Of a stretch of 55,835 bases of DNA, positions 17,549-27,040 are shown in pieces. Where the stretch lies: contig JAVHLL010000017.1 of the NCBI GenBank assembly GCA_031082155.1, positions 1 through 55,835 of the forward strand, in the 5' to 3' direction. The notes beneath the pieces were generated by a model, which worked only from the letters and a program-made list of their open reading frames with translations, searched no databases and was not told the origin of the DNA. This DNA is from Thermodesulfovibrionales bacterium. Its GTDB lineage: Bacteria; Nitrospirota; Thermodesulfovibrionia; Thermodesulfovibrionales; SM23-35. A program made the translations under genes and the position numbers. Position 1 is the first letter of the stretch. Each line of letters begins with the position of its first letter.

Positions 17549-17630
17549 TCCCTCTCCCTCATCATTTCGGCCATATTTTAGCACCAAGCTAATTATCTGT
17601 CAAAAAACATCTTACGCCTGTAAGCTGGCC

Positions 17631-17649
17631 AGCTGCCAGCCTGGCAGCT
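17631..17649. repeat. Perfect 9-bp inverted repeat in the folE upstream spacer
   Basis: AGCTGCCAG, one base, then CTGGCAGCT, followed on the plus strand by TTTT. It lies 17 nt from a second partly matching GGCCAGCT. In the minus direction it sits between the cyclo-ligase and folE and could attenuate read-through. In the plus direction it looks more like an intrinsic terminator, but no gene ends there. Confidence 0.45.
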
Positions 17650-17719
17650 TTTACAGCAGTTTCTCTAAATATTCTTTTGTTCATTGCAGCCATGAATGGT
17701 TCCCTCAAGCCGTATTAAT

Positions 17720-18289
17720 TCATGTTAGGATAAGGCGCTGATCGGTGATGATCATATCGATCCTGACATCGTGTTTTTCTGCTGGGATACAATCTACGAT
17801 CTGTTCTTCATATGCAAGGGCAACGAGAGGCATCTTCTTTGTACGTTCACTCAGGAGTATATCATAATACCCTGCTCCGTATCCAAGCCTGTTACCCCTA
17901 GGATCAAATGCCACTCCGGGTAGAATGACAAGGTCCGCGATATCAACACCTCTCATCCTTCCCTCCATTACCAGCGGCTCGGGGATCCCCATAAATCCGG
18001 GAAATAACTCGGGCAGCCCAACTATTTCATGGAGAACAAGCCTCCGGTTTTCTTTATCGACTTTTGGGAGTACGATTCTCTTGCCCATATGCAAAGAACC
18101 ATCAAGGATTTTCAGGGTATCTGCTTCTGACCTAAAAGAGGCATAGAGTAAAACCAGCTTCGCTTCTACGAATTCAGGCATCGCAAAAAGCCGCTCCCTG
18201 ATAGATGCATCTTTCTCCGCTCTTATCTCCGGTTTCAGGGAATCGCGTTTTTTCAGCACTTCTTTCCTGATTGCCTCTTTTGCAGTCAT
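17720..18289 (-). CDS. 5-formyltetrahydrofolate cyclo-ligase
   Basis: ATP-dependent return of 5-formyl-THF to methenyl-THF, a salvage step that keeps the folate one-carbon pool active. From the ATG at 18289 (MTAKEAIRKEVLKKR) it is 189 residues, the usual length. The frame is open upstream to 18385 without similarity. Family blocks include VILPGVAFDPRGNRLGYG and GAGYYD. It is the most upstream gene of the one-carbon run, 171 bp before folE. The upstream spacer 18290-18448 shows no recognisable RNA element; 6S RNA, which neighbours this gene in many bacteria, was looked for and not seen. Confidence 0.92.
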   Translation of the reverse strand: MTAKEAIRKEVLKKRDSLKPEIRAEKDASIRERLFAMPEFVEAKLVLLYASFRSEADTLKILDGSLHMGKRIVLPKVDKENRRLVLHEIVGLPELFPGFMGIPEPLVMEGRMRGVDIADLVILPGVAFDPRGNRLGYGAGYYDILLSERTKKMPLVALAYEEQIVDCIPAEKHDVRIDMIITDQRLILT

Positions 18290-18448
18290 ACATAATTGTA
18301 TACCATGGAAAAGAAATTTCTTCCAGTTCAGTTCGCAGGAATGGTGATATATGAGAGGAAAGCAGACTGGGACATACTGTCCCATAATTACCTTTTAGAA
18401 AAAGAGAAAAGACAGAATAACTTCTGGATCAATACATAAAGTTATTGT

Positions 18449-19474
18449 TTAATTATTACCTGTAACTAGAATAATTGCATAGATTAAATACAATCCTCCT
18501 CCCGTAAGCATCGTGTAGGGCGAGATCCGCTTTCTCAGGATAAGTTCCGTAAGCACGATCAATGCAGAAGTCAATGCAATCATTGCTGAAAAGAAAGCCA
18601 TTCCGGTGAGCTTCCACTCTGTGAACAGCAGCCCTACAGAGACAGGGAAGGTGGATTGAAAAACCATTGCTCCGGTAATGTTCCCCAGTGCCAGCGTATC
18701 TCTTCCCTTCCATGTCCAGGTAATGCTATTGAATTTTTCCGGCAGTTCTGTTGCAATGGGCGCAAGCATCAGGGCAAAAAGCAGGGGGTTCATCCCGAAC
18801 CGGACAGAAACATGCTCCAGGCTTTCGACAAAAGTATGCGCTCCGGCTATCATGACGGTTAAAGCACCGACGATCTGTACAACGATGGCGACGACATGGG
18901 GATTTTCTTTCATCGCGAAATTGAGGGAAGTCAGTATTCTCCAGAGATACATCTTTTCCGTATGTTCGATTCCTGCGCTCTCTTCACAAGAGAATGTTTT
19001 GTATGCGTAGAATATATATCCGAGGATAAGGAGTATTGCAACAGGCAGTGCAAATATCTTACCCGCCAGTACGGGTACCAGCACCGCTGCGCTATACATG
19101 GGAATAAAAAAAAGGAGGTCCCTTTTCATAGAGAGCGCTTCGACATGGATCTCGAATTTCCGTCGCTTCCTTAAATGCGAGAGGATCACGGTGACCCCTA
19201 CAAGGAAAAACGCAAGGGTGGAAAGCATGAACGGCGCCCCGAGAATCGCTCCGATCCCGATCTCCTCGGCAGATTTTCCGCTATAAAAAAATATTGCAAC
19301 TATGGGGAGTATTGTCTCCGGCAGGGCTGTTCCCACTGCAGCGAGAAGACTTCCTACAACCGCCTGAGAGAGGTTGAACCTGATCCCGAAAGCTTCTACG
19401 CCGTTCGTAAAGATTTCGGCGGCAGCGAGTATCATGAGAAGCCCGACGAGAAGAAATAAAATCTCCCCGGCCAT
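18449..19474 (-). CDS. Sodium/calcium exchanger-family membrane protein
   Basis: A 341-residue polytopic protein with about ten hydrophobic helices. Two inverted alpha-repeat motifs of the CaCA family are seen: VGTALPETILP near residues 47-57 and APIATELPEKFNS near 240-252. These line the ion-binding site in known exchangers. The first Met shares a base with the stop of the universal stress protein gene (TGATG), so the two are coupled. The transported ion is not certain. Confidence 0.85.
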   Translation of the reverse strand: MAGEILFLLVGLLMILAAAEIFTNGVEAFGIRFNLSQAVVGSLLAAVGTALPETILPIVAIFFYSGKSAEEIGIGAILGAPFMLSTLAFFLVGVTVILSHLRKRRKFEIHVEALSMKRDLLFFIPMYSAAVLVPVLAGKIFALPVAILLILGYIFYAYKTFSCEESAGIEHTEKMYLWRILTSLNFAMKENPHVVAIVVQIVGALTVMIAGAHTFVESLEHVSVRFGMNPLLFALMLAPIATELPEKFNSITWTWKGRDTLALGNITGAMVFQSTFPVSVGLLFTEWKLTGMAFFSAMIALTSALIVLTELILRKRISPYTMLTGGGLYLIYAIILVTGNN

Positions 19475-20325
19475 CAGTGTATAACAAGAACAGGACAGGG
19501 AGAGGTTTTCAGTACCGCATCGGTAACACTGCCTATGAGCATCCCTTTTATCAAACCCAAACCACGGGCGCCAATGACAATAAGATCAACATCCAGTTCC
19601 TGAGCTACTGCAGGGATTCTCTGTCCAGGTTCTCCGTCATCAATAATCACAGATTCCTCTATCCCCGTATCTCCGAGGAATTTCTCAAGTCGGTTCTTGG
19701 TATCATCGTGCAATTCCCTTATTAACCTGTCGCTTTCATCCTGTGAGGTTAACCCTCTGATCTTGTGGTAAGGCATAACCGAGAGGATTTCGAGGCCGCA
19801 CGATAAGGTATTCTGCAATTCTTTCGCAACTATGAGCGCCTTCTGCGATTGTTCAGATAAATCAACCGGGCAGAGGATCTTCTTCATAGTTATCGGCCCG
19901 GACCACGCTGTCCTGGTTTTTTCTCCCCGGACAACAAGCATGGGCATTTTGAGACTTTTGATCAGTTTCTCGGAACTGCTCCTTCTGAATGCATGCGTCA
20001 TGAATCCCAGTACCAGCATATCAGGTTGTGTTTTCTTGATCGCTGATTCAAAAGACTCCTGGAGCCTCCCTGCGGTAACTTCTGTTTCTGTCCTGATCCC
20101 CCGTTCGGAAAGCTGTTTTTGCAGGACTGTGAAATTGTCCAGAGCCCCCTTCTTCTCTTCCTCCAGGTAAGGAGCAAGATAAGCCGGCGGGGTTGTGACA
20201 TAATCTATTGCATAGAGCAGCGTAAGCGACGCATCAGTTGCAAGCGCAAAGTGTGCAGCATATGAGAGTACTGCTTCGGTAGCTGGCCCGAAGTCAACGC
20301 CGACTAATATTTTTTTTATATCCAT
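19474..20325 (-). CDS. Universal stress protein with two Usp domains
   Basis: A 283-residue tandem UspA protein, domain one at about 1-140 and domain two at about 147-283. The second domain keeps the ATP-binding GARGLGLIKGMLIGSVT pattern (G2xG9xGS). The first has VLGFMTHAFRRSSSEK at the matching place and may not bind ATP. It follows the CooC-like gene after 1 bp and overlaps the antiporter start. It may have a regulatory role in the same transcript, but the target is unknown. Confidence 0.88.
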   Translation of the reverse strand: MDIKKILVGVDFGPATEAVLSYAAHFALATDASLTLLYAIDYVTTPPAYLAPYLEEEKKGALDNFTVLQKQLSERGIRTETEVTAGRLQESFESAIKKTQPDMLVLGFMTHAFRRSSSEKLIKSLKMPMLVVRGEKTRTAWSGPITMKKILCPVDLSEQSQKALIVAKELQNTLSCGLEILSVMPYHKIRGLTSQDESDRLIRELHDDTKNRLEKFLGDTGIEESVIIDDGEPGQRIPAVAQELDVDLIVIGARGLGLIKGMLIGSVTDAVLKTSPCPVLVIH

Positions 20326-20326
20326 T

Positions 20327-21106
20327 TTATGAAAGGATTCTCTCTTCGATCATATTTTTCAGTGTCCTTATTTCTTCAACCGTCTCCTTCGCGTGGAGGT
20401 AGGGAGACGTCCCCTGGATATCCGCCTCCATAAGCGCATGGCTAAAAGAAATGGCCCCCAGAAATTCCATGCCGGGAATATTTTTCCTGATAAAATCGAT
20501 GTCTTCAGCCCCTCTCACTTTGTTCGCAACCACAAATACTTTCTGGACGCCAAGGTTTTTTGCCATCTCCGCGACTGTTCTCGCGGTCTGCATGCTTCTC
20601 TGTCCAGGCTCTACTACGACAATAAATGCATCTACCGATTCGGCGGTCCCCCGGGTAAGATGCTCTATCCCCGCTTCCATATCGACAATAACGACTTCGC
20701 TTCTCTCAATGATAAGGTGTTTCAGAAGAGTCCGGAGCAGTACATTCTCAGGGCAATAGCACCCGGATCCCGCGTCCTTCAGCTTGCCCATGGTGAGCAG
20801 GGTAATTCGGCCCTTCCGGTAGCCTATCCCTTCGGGCAGATCATTAACTTTTGGATTCAATTTAAAAATACCGCCGGGACCACCTGGTTTTGCCCCGGTC
20901 CGCTCCTCTATCAGGTCTGCCATATCTGCAATCGGTTTTATCTTCTCAGCCTCCTGCTGAGAGATCCCCAGTCCGGAAGCAAGATTTGCATCAGGGTCGG
21001 CATCCACAGCAATTACCCTTCTCCCCTCATCCGCAAAGAGAGAGGCAAGCAATGAAGCGAGAGTTGTCTTTCCAACCCCTCCCTTTCCTGTGATTGCGAT
21101 TTTCAT
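20327..21106 (-). CDS. CooC/AcsF-like nickel-insertion ATPase
   Basis: A 259-residue SIMIBI-class NTPase. It has the deviant Walker A KGGVGKTT (residues 8-15), DADPDANLAS near 36-45 and VVIVDMEAGIEHLTRG near 135-150. These match CooC, the ATPase that matures the nickel site of CO dehydrogenase (AcsF in acetyl-CoA synthase systems). No CODH gene is in the window, but the Wood-Ljungdahl genes just downstream make this role likely. The MinD/Mrp family was considered; the DANL and EAGIEH motifs favour CooC. Confidence 0.85.
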   Translation of the reverse strand: MKIAITGKGGVGKTTLASLLASLFADEGRRVIAVDADPDANLASGLGISQQEAEKIKPIADMADLIEERTGAKPGGPGGIFKLNPKVNDLPEGIGYRKGRITLLTMGKLKDAGSGCYCPENVLLRTLLKHLIIERSEVVIVDMEAGIEHLTRGTAESVDAFIVVVEPGQRSMQTARTVAEMAKNLGVQKVFVVANKVRGAEDIDFIRKNIPGMEFLGAISFSHALMEADIQGTSPYLHAKETVEEIRTLKNMIEERILS

Positions 21107-21121
21107 GGAATATTTGTTCTT

Positions 21122-21730
21122 TTATATAACTTTCTTCGTTGACGGTACGCCCTTCACCCTGGGATCGATCGAAACTGCCTGCCTGAGCGCCCTCCCTAAT
21201 GCCTTGAATACCGCTTCTATGATATGGTGCGTATTGCGTCCATACGGAGATTCGACATGAAGCGTGATGCTGCTGTTGCTCACAAATGCCTGAAGGAAGT
21301 CCTCGACAAGGTCAGGGTCGAACTTTTTGATCTTGCTCTTTTTCGGAAACTGTACCCTGTAGACCAGATAGGGCCTTCCGCTGATATCGACAGATACAGA
21401 GGCGATAGCCTCATCCATAGGTATGGTAGCCTCTCCATACCTTGATATTCCTTTCATATCCCCAAGCGCCTGTTTTAAAGCTTTTCCCAGAACAATACCC
21501 ACATCTTCAATCGTATGATGGTCATCAACTTCAATGTCTCCAGTTGCTTTCAGCCTTATGTCAAAGAGGCCATGCTTGCACAGAAGGGAAAGCATATGAT
21601 CAAGAAATGGTATAGCGGTATTTATACTATACTTCCCTTGCCCGTCAAGATGCAGCATTACCCTGATGTCCGTCTCTTTTGTCTTTCTCGTTATTTCTGC
21701 TTTTCTCGTACTGCGGCCTTTATTGCGCAC
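21122..21730 (-). CDS. hisB: Imidazoleglycerol-phosphate dehydratase
   Basis: Dehydrates imidazole glycerol phosphate in histidine synthesis. The 202-residue monofunctional form shows the Mn-binding motifs FLDHML and [11 protein letters not shown], with a second pair near [16 protein letters not shown]. It starts with GTG at 21730 behind AAAGGAGAGG and overlaps the end of hisC by 11 bp. The first 12 residues are basic and may be an extension. Confidence 0.95.
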   Translation of the reverse strand: MRNKGRSTRKAEITRKTKETDIRVMLHLDGQGKYSINTAIPFLDHMLSLLCKHGLFDIRLKATGDIEVDDHHTIEDVGIVLGKALKQALGDMKGISRYGEATIPMDEAIASVSVDISGRPYLVYRVQFPKKSKIKKFDPDLVEDFLQAFVSNSSITLHVESPYGRNTHHIIEAVFKALGRALRQAVSIDPRVKGVPSTKKVI

Positions 21731-22775
21731 CTGCCTCTCCTTTCATGATTCTTTTCAACGCTGCCAGAAAAATAGTATTTTCTTTCTTTGTTCCGACAGT
21801 CACCCTGAGGCATCCGGCAACAGCACCATTCATATTCCTTAGGAGCACACCCATTTTTAATAAGTCCCTGTATATCCTGTCCGGCTCTTTGACCCGGAAC
21901 AAGATGAAATTCGCGTCTGACGGAAAAGGGGTAACCTGCCGAATCTTCGAAAGTTCACGAAAAAGGATCCCCCTCTCTTCAATGACAGATTGAACGTGCT
22001 GTTTTAATAGTTTCCCGTTTTTCAGGGCCTTGCAGGCAATTGCCTGCGAAAAAGAATTCAGGTTAAAGGGAAGCCGGATCTTATTGACCTCCCTGATAAT
22101 TTCTTTTTTTGTTATCAGGAAACCCACCCTCAGAGCAGCGAGACCTACTTTACTCAATGTCCTCATAACGAGAAGGTTCCCGGAATCATCAATGAGCCTG
22201 ACAAAACTCTTATTCCCTGCAAAAGCCTGATATGCCTCATCAACCACCACAAGAGATGTTGAACCGGACGCTTCCAGTATTTTCAAAATCTTTTCTGAAG
22301 AAAAACAATTCCCGGTCGGATTGTTCGGTGAACTGAGGAAAATAATTTTCGGCCTGTATTTGTGTATTGCCGACAGCATGGGTTTCAAGTCAAGATCAAA
22401 CTCTTCATCCAGAGGAATTCCCACACTCCTCTCGCCGAGGGCCTGGGAAATAATCCCGTACATCGAAAATGTCGGGACCGGATACAAGACCGGCCCTCCG
22501 AAGGTGGTGATAAGATAAGAGATCAACTCATCAGAACCATTCCCCTGAAGGATATTTTCCGGCCTGGTTCTGAGGTCTTTTGCAATGAGTTTTCTGAGTT
22601 CTTTCGCTTCGGGATCGGGATAACGGTTGGTTTTCAGGGATTTCACCGCGAGGAGTGCCTCGCTGAATCCATAGGGACTTTCATTTGCATCAAGTTTCAC
22701 CCTGCAGGGGATTTCCCTGGCCTCGTATGCGGAGAGAGAGACGATGTTTGGCCTCACGAATTTCCTGATGTCCAT
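21720..22775 (-). CDS. hisC: Histidinol-phosphate aminotransferase
   Basis: PLP-dependent aminotransferase acting just after HisB in histidine synthesis. From the ATG at 22775 ([11 protein letters not shown]) it is 351 residues. Motifs include [35 protein letters not shown] and the PLP-lysine segment [14 protein letters not shown]. The frame is open 22 residues upstream without family similarity. It is followed by hisB; no other his genes are here. Confidence 0.93.
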   Translation of the reverse strand: MDIRKFVRPNIVSLSAYEAREIPCRVKLDANESPYGFSEALLAVKSLKTNRYPDPEAKELRKLIAKDLRTRPENILQGNGSDELISYLITTFGGPVLYPVPTFSMYGIISQALGERSVGIPLDEEFDLDLKPMLSAIHKYRPKIIFLSSPNNPTGNCFSSEKILKILEASGSTSLVVVDEAYQAFAGNKSFVRLIDDSGNLLVMRTLSKVGLAALRVGFLITKKEIIREVNKIRLPFNLNSFSQAIACKALKNGKLLKQHVQSVIEERGILFRELSKIRQVTPFPSDANFILFRVKEPDRIYRDLLKMGVLLRNMNGAVAGCLRVTVGTKKENTIFLAALKRIMKGEAGAQ

Positions 22776-22966
22776 AGCAAGGGAATTATACCATACTCTG
22801 CCTTTTTTCCCTTTCTCATCAAGCAAGTTCTGCTTTTGCAATTTGTATTTCTCCGTGATAATATCACAGATAAGGGAGGGGTATTTTTTGACCTTTTCCC
22901 TTACCCTGAAACAGAGAGACTGTTTTCAGCAAAAATAATTTCACCGCAATCAGGGGGTCTTGATTT

Positions 22967-24271
22967 ATGGGAAAAGACATTCGGAATCCTTCACAAAAAT
23001 GCCATGGAGCAAAATCTGCGAATCAATTCCCCGTCGGGGAAAAACTCTTCAGGGATATCATCGGGAGCATACAGGATGGCATTACAGTTCTGGACAGAGA
23101 TCTGAATATCTCTTTCGTAAACCCTGTCATTGAACAATGGTATCAGAACCGGATGCCGCTCGTGGGGAAAAAATGTTATCTTGCCTACCAGAACCGGACG
23201 GAACCGTGTGAGGGCTGCCCAAGTCTTCGGACGCTGAACAGCAATAAAAAGGATATCGCGATTATTCCCTTTCCGTCTCCGGAGAAAAAACACCTATGGC
23301 TCGAAATTCTCACCTTTCCGCTTCTGAATTCTCGTTCCCTTCAAACAACCGGGATACTTGAACTTGCAAGAGACATTACCGAACGGAGAGAGGCGGAACA
23401 GTCGATTCATGAAAGCGAGGCATTATTCCGCAGTCTGACAGACACGACCTCTTCCGGCATCTTCATCTATCAGGGCGAGAAGTTCTGTTATGTCAATCCT
23501 ACGATGATTTCCCTGACAGGGTATTCAAGGGAAGAGCTTTTTGCAATGAATTTCTGGGATATAATTCACCCTGCCTTCCGGGACCTCGCAAAACAACGCG
23601 GACTCGCAAGACAGAAAAATATACCAGTATTACCCCGTTACGAACTGAAAATCATTACAAAAAGCGGCCAGGAGCGTTGGGCTGATATCAGCATGACGCT
23701 CACTCAATTTCACGGAAAACCCGCCGGCTTGGGCACCGCATTCGATATTTCCGAACGGAAGATGCTTGAGGAAGATCTCCGCTCTCTCTCCCTGTTCGAT
23801 GAACTTACCGGTTTATACAACAGGAGAGGGTTCTTCACCCTTGCGGAACAGCAACTCAAGGTAGCTGACAGGATGAAAAGAGAGATGTTCCTGCTTTTTA
23901 TTGACTTTGACGGCCTTAAGAGTATCAACGACACATTCGGGCACAACGAGGGCAGCCAGGCATTGATAGATACCGCAAATATTATGAGGGAAACGTTCAG
24001 GGAATCGGATATCCTCGGAAGAATTGGCGGAGATGAGTTTGTCGTGCTTGCGATTGAATCTACCGACTTCGATATCGTTCTATTCAAAAAACGTCTGCAA
24101 AACGCGGCGAACTCTTTTAATTCCAAGGGTTCCCGCCGCTTTCTCATATCACTAAGCGCCGGCGTAGCACGCTATGCTCCTGATTCTCACTATTCATTAA
24201 AAGATCTGATTGCACATGCCGATTCCCTGATGTATGAAGAAAAACGGTCGAAAAAGAAGCAGGACGTATGA
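22967..24271 (+). CDS. Diguanylate cyclase with two PAS domains
   Basis: A 434-residue cytoplasmic protein: PAS-1 (about 25-135, with an unusual CYLAYQNRTEPCEGC cysteine pair), PAS-2 (about 150-265) and GGDEF (about 275-430). The active site is RIGGDEFVVL, and the DELTGLYNRR start is intact, so synthesis of c-di-GMP is expected. I see no clear RxxD inhibitory site upstream of GGDEF. There is no transmembrane segment. The cysteine pattern in PAS-1 resembles PAS proteins of anaerobes that may sense redox or bind a cofactor. It stands alone, divergent from hisC and convergent with rpoD. Confidence 0.9.
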   Translation: MGKDIRNPSQKCHGAKSANQFPVGEKLFRDIIGSIQDGITVLDRDLNISFVNPVIEQWYQNRMPLVGKKCYLAYQNRTEPCEGCPSLRTLNSNKKDIAIIPFPSPEKKHLWLEILTFPLLNSRSLQTTGILELARDITERREAEQSIHESEALFRSLTDTTSSGIFIYQGEKFCYVNPTMISLTGYSREELFAMNFWDIIHPAFRDLAKQRGLARQKNIPVLPRYELKIITKSGQERWADISMTLTQFHGKPAGLGTAFDISERKMLEEDLRSLSLFDELTGLYNRRGFFTLAEQQLKVADRMKREMFLLFIDFDGLKSINDTFGHNEGSQALIDTANIMRETFRESDILGRIGGDEFVVLAIESTDFDIVLFKKRLQNAANSFNSKGSRRFLISLSAGVARYAPDSHYSLKDLIAHADSLMYEEKRSKKKQDV

Positions 24272-24308
24272 ATGAGACTCAAAAGGCTTGGGATTTATAA
24301 AGACTGGG

Positions 24309-25739
24309 TTAACCGATCAATGCCTTCAATGCATTCAGTCTATTCGGATGCTTCAGCTTTCTTAGTGCTTTCGCTTCTATTTGCCTTACTCTTTCACGGG
24401 TAATACAAAAATGCCTCCCTACTTCTTCGAGGGTATGATCCTTCTCAAATCCTATACCGAACCGCCTTCTTATAATCTCTGCTTCCTTTGGAGTCAAGGT
24501 ATTGAGAACACTCAATATGTAGTCGGTAACATCATTGATTTCTGTATTGGAGTAAGGGGAAAGACTTTCTTTATCACTGATGAAATCCTCGATAGTTGAA
24601 CCTTCATCCCCCAGAGGAGTCTGAAGGGCTATGGTATCCTGTATTATCCTGAATACTTCTTCGATTTTTATTCTTGATACTCCTAATTGTTTGGCAATCT
24701 CTTCTTTGCTCGGTTCTCTCCCGAATTGCAGGGTCAATTCTTTGGAAGTCTTTGCAACCTTGTTGTAAAATTCCATCATATGTACGGGGACCCTTATGGT
24801 CTTTGTCTGATCCATTATGGCCCTTGTTACTGCCTGCCTTATCCACCATGTTGCATAAGTGCTGAACTTGAAACCTTTTGTATAGTCGTACTTGTCAATT
24901 GCCCTCATGAGGCCGATATTCCCTTCCTGTATGAGATCGAGCAGGGAAAGACCTCTCCCGATATAATGCTTGGCAACATTCACTACTAACCTCAGATTCC
25001 GGGTTATTAATTCATTCTTCGCTTCGGTAACAAGGAGCCTTGCCCTGGTTATTCTGTCCCACTTTGCCTTCAATTCCTGAACCTTGATCCCTGTTTCTGA
25101 TTCAACCTGCCTGAATTCATTCCGCACTTCTTTTGCTATGGCGCTGAGTTGAACCGGACTGGAATGTTTTTTCTTTTTTGCAGAGATTATTTTTTTCAAA
25201 TCCTTCAATGTCCCGTACCCTGCAAGCCTTCTTTCCGATCGCTCTATTCTTGTCATGAGGTTCTCAAATATACTCAGAGTCATTTCGACGTCCGCATCTG
25301 TTGTCTCTTTTTCTAAACTGCCCGATCCTTCTCCATTTTTCCCCTCTCTACCCGATTCGTGGCCCTCATAAAAGGGGAGCGTCACAACAATTTCCTTAAT
25401 AATCTCTTTGCCCTCTTCCAGACTTTTTGCGAGCTCTACTTCCTCGTCCCTCTTGAGTATTGAAATATTCCCCATCGAATGGAAATACGTCTGAATAAGG
25501 TCTTCTCTCTTTTCATACCCTCGCTGCTCCTCTTCCTCCAGCTCCTCTCCCTCCTCAGCGCAGAGTTCCTGATCATCAATCACTCTAATCCCGATATCGT
25601 TCAAAAGATCCATGAATTCCGCCAATTCACCGGGAGAAACAAACTCGGGAGGAAACGCATCATTTATTTCATCATAAGTAAGCGTTCCACGCCTTTTGCC
25701 TAAGTCCAATATCTCATCAAAAATATCCCATTCCCTCAA
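24309..25739 (-). CDS. rpoD: RNA polymerase sigma factor of the RpoD (sigma-70) group
   Basis: A 476-residue primary-type sigma factor. Visible parts: region 1.1-like N-terminus (about 10-60), an acidic linker, region 1.2 near 80-115, region 2 with ITRNLRLVVNVAKHY, GLSLLDLIQEGNIGL and YATWWIRQAVTRAI, region 3, and region 4.2 with LEEVGRHFCITRERVRQIE. The start is TTG at 25739, five bases after a perfect AGGAGG. rpsU lies upstream on the same strand, but the dnaG gene usually found between them is absent. It may be the housekeeping factor or a close second copy. Confidence 0.9.
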   Translation of the reverse strand: MREWDIFDEILDLGKRRGTLTYDEINDAFPPEFVSPGELAEFMDLLNDIGIRVIDDQELCAEEGEELEEEEQRGYEKREDLIQTYFHSMGNISILKRDEEVELAKSLEEGKEIIKEIVVTLPFYEGHESGREGKNGEGSGSLEKETTDADVEMTLSIFENLMTRIERSERRLAGYGTLKDLKKIISAKKKKHSSPVQLSAIAKEVRNEFRQVESETGIKVQELKAKWDRITRARLLVTEAKNELITRNLRLVVNVAKHYIGRGLSLLDLIQEGNIGLMRAIDKYDYTKGFKFSTYATWWIRQAVTRAIMDQTKTIRVPVHMMEFYNKVAKTSKELTLQFGREPSKEEIAKQLGVSRIKIEEVFRIIQDTIALQTPLGDEGSTIEDFISDKESLSPYSNTEINDVTDYILSVLNTLTPKEAEIIRRRFGIGFEKDHTLEEVGRHFCITRERVRQIEAKALRKLKHPNRLNALKALIG

Positions 25740-26060
25740 AGCTTCCTCCTTAACATGGGCATGTTTGATAGAACACGAAAGAACCTGATGTTCTCATGGA
25801 GCAATCGACCACCCCAAAAACCTGCAGGAGAACGTGCGTGACTGAAGAATCACCACAAACGGGTGGATTGGTTTATGCAGGTTTTATCGACAAAAATTCC
25901 GGGCAATACTCTTCCTCTATTCGCTTTTCCCTGCTTTTTCTTGTGTATTCATTATTCCTTGCGGCCAGTATTCCAGGATAACCCATACAAGCACTTTCCA
26001 GGCAATACTGCCCGCAATAGAATAAGATCTTAATGGGAAAAATGCTTTCCGAGAAGCGTA
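25740..26060. other. 321-bp spacer between rpsU and rpoD
   Basis: Read on both strands, this holds no convincing gene and no trace of dnaG motifs. It must contain the rpoD leader with its AGGAGG site (25745-25750 on the minus strand). Short open frames exist but have no ribosome sites or protein-like composition. Confidence 0.6.
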
Positions 26061-26255
26061 TTAAAACCTTCTGAATTTCTGAGCCTTTGCCCTTTTCCTG
26101 CGTGCCTCAGCACGTTTTCGTTTCTCTTTTACCGACGGCTTCTCGTAGTAACTTCTTGTCTTGATCTCTTTGAGAAGACCTTCCGTCTGGATTTTCCGTT
26201 TCAGGACTTTAATGGCTTTTTCAATATCATTATCTACAACTCTAATCTCTATAAT
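26061..26255 (-). CDS. rpsU: 30S ribosomal protein S21 with a non-AUG (ATT/ATA) start
   Basis: A 64-residue basic protein with S21 features: IEKAIKVLKRKIQTEGLL, the RSYYEKPS block and a C-terminal KEKRKRAEARRKRA tail. The frame has no ATG, GTG or TTG at its 5' end. It opens directly after the TAA of the RRM gene with ATT ATT ATA. An AGGAG at 26263-26267 lies 7 nt before the second ATT, which is the start chosen here; the first ATT (26258) and the ATA (26252) are alternatives. AUU starts are known for infC. The gene is probably translated by coupling to the upstream RRM gene. Confidence 0.88.
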   Translation of the reverse strand: MIEIRVVDNDIEKAIKVLKRKIQTEGLLKEIKTRSYYEKPSVKEKRKRAEARRKRAKAQKFRRF

Positions 26256-26258
26256 AAT

Positions 26259-26606
26259 TTATCTCCTGCCTCTTCCATACCCTGATCCTCTTCCCTGTCC
26301 ATAGCCGCCCCTGCCTCCGCCACCGCCGCCGCCGCCGAACCCGCGTCTCTCCCTTGGCTGCTGGGGTCTTGCCTCATTGACGATCAAAGCACGTTCCATG
26401 AATGTTTTGCCGTTTAATTGTTCAATGGCTTTTTTCGCATCTTCATCAGATGACATTTCTACAAAGCCAAACCCCTTAGAACGCCCGGTGTCCTGATCTG
26501 TGATCACTTTCACCGACTCAACCTCTCCAATACTCGAGAAGAGTTCACGAAGAGACTCCTCTGTCGCATTGAAAGAGATACTTCCTACATACAGTTTCTT
26601 GCCCAT
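26259..26606 (-). CDS. RRM-domain RNA-binding protein with a glycine-rich tail
   Basis: A 115-residue protein: one RRM (residues 3-80) with RNP2 LYVGSI at 5-10 and RNP1 KGFGFVEM at 44-51, then an Arg/Gly-rich tail (about 87-115) with a run of glycines. It is the bacterial Rbp type, often cold-induced and thought to bind mRNA. It lies directly upstream of rpsU, a pairing known in cyanobacteria and others. Its stop codon abuts the rpsU start, so its translation may set S21 output. Confidence 0.92.
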   Translation of the reverse strand: MGKKLYVGSISFNATEESLRELFSSIGEVESVKVITDQDTGRSKGFGFVEMSSDEDAKKAIEQLNGKTFMERALIVNEARPQQPRERRGFGGGGGGGGRGGYGQGRGSGYGRGRR

Positions 26607-27040
26607 TCCTTACCCTTTCTTAATAGAATTGAGAAGCGACATTGCTTTTCATGCGTTTGTGGCTTCTCTTACTTTATAGTTCTCATACAATACCATTTTC
26701 TGTACCTTAAATGGAAAAAGAAAATTGTCAGGCCTGATTTATTCTCTCTATCTTTATAAACTTATAAGAACTTCTGATAATCCCCATCACCTGTTCATAA
26801 CCTGTTAGTAAAAGTATTCGTACCTTTCGAGAACCCCTGAAAATCCAGAAATATTTCATTCCGCTTGAGAGTGAGCCGGATAAATTATACTTTAAAATCA
26901 TTTTGTTATATTGGTAACAGGACATTTTCCCTCCGTGTTTCTTTTCATTCGTATAAACCTGGCAGTATCAAGGCATTTCGTGAATATTCTGTGAAAAACT
27001 TTGCCCGGTTGATGCTTCATCCTCCCTGTCATGCATTCCG
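26607..27040. other. 434-bp intergenic region upstream of the RRM-rpsU genes
   Basis: There is no convincing gene on either strand. Near the RRM start a 7-bp pair (GAGAAGC at about 26631 and GCTTCTC at about 26663) could form a long-loop hairpin in the RRM leader, and the promoter for RRM-rpsU should lie here. The AT-rich part at 26690-26900 shows no recognised element. Confidence 0.4.

Noticed and set aside
18290-18448. Possible 6S RNA next to the 5-formyl-THF cyclo-ligase gene
   Set aside because: The spacer is only about 160 bp and shows no long central-bubble hairpin.
22842-22966. Possible second c-di-GMP riboswitch before the GGDEF gene
   Set aside because: No GNRA-capped stem and no GACGCAAAGC-like block were found.
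25740-26060. Remnant of dnaG between rpsU and rpoD
   Set aside because: No zinc-finger or TOPRIM-like residues in any frame; the spacer is too short.
26728-26925. 65-codon minus-strand open frame upstream of the RRM gene
   Set aside because: AT-rich, no SD and no recognisable pattern; likely part of the leader region.
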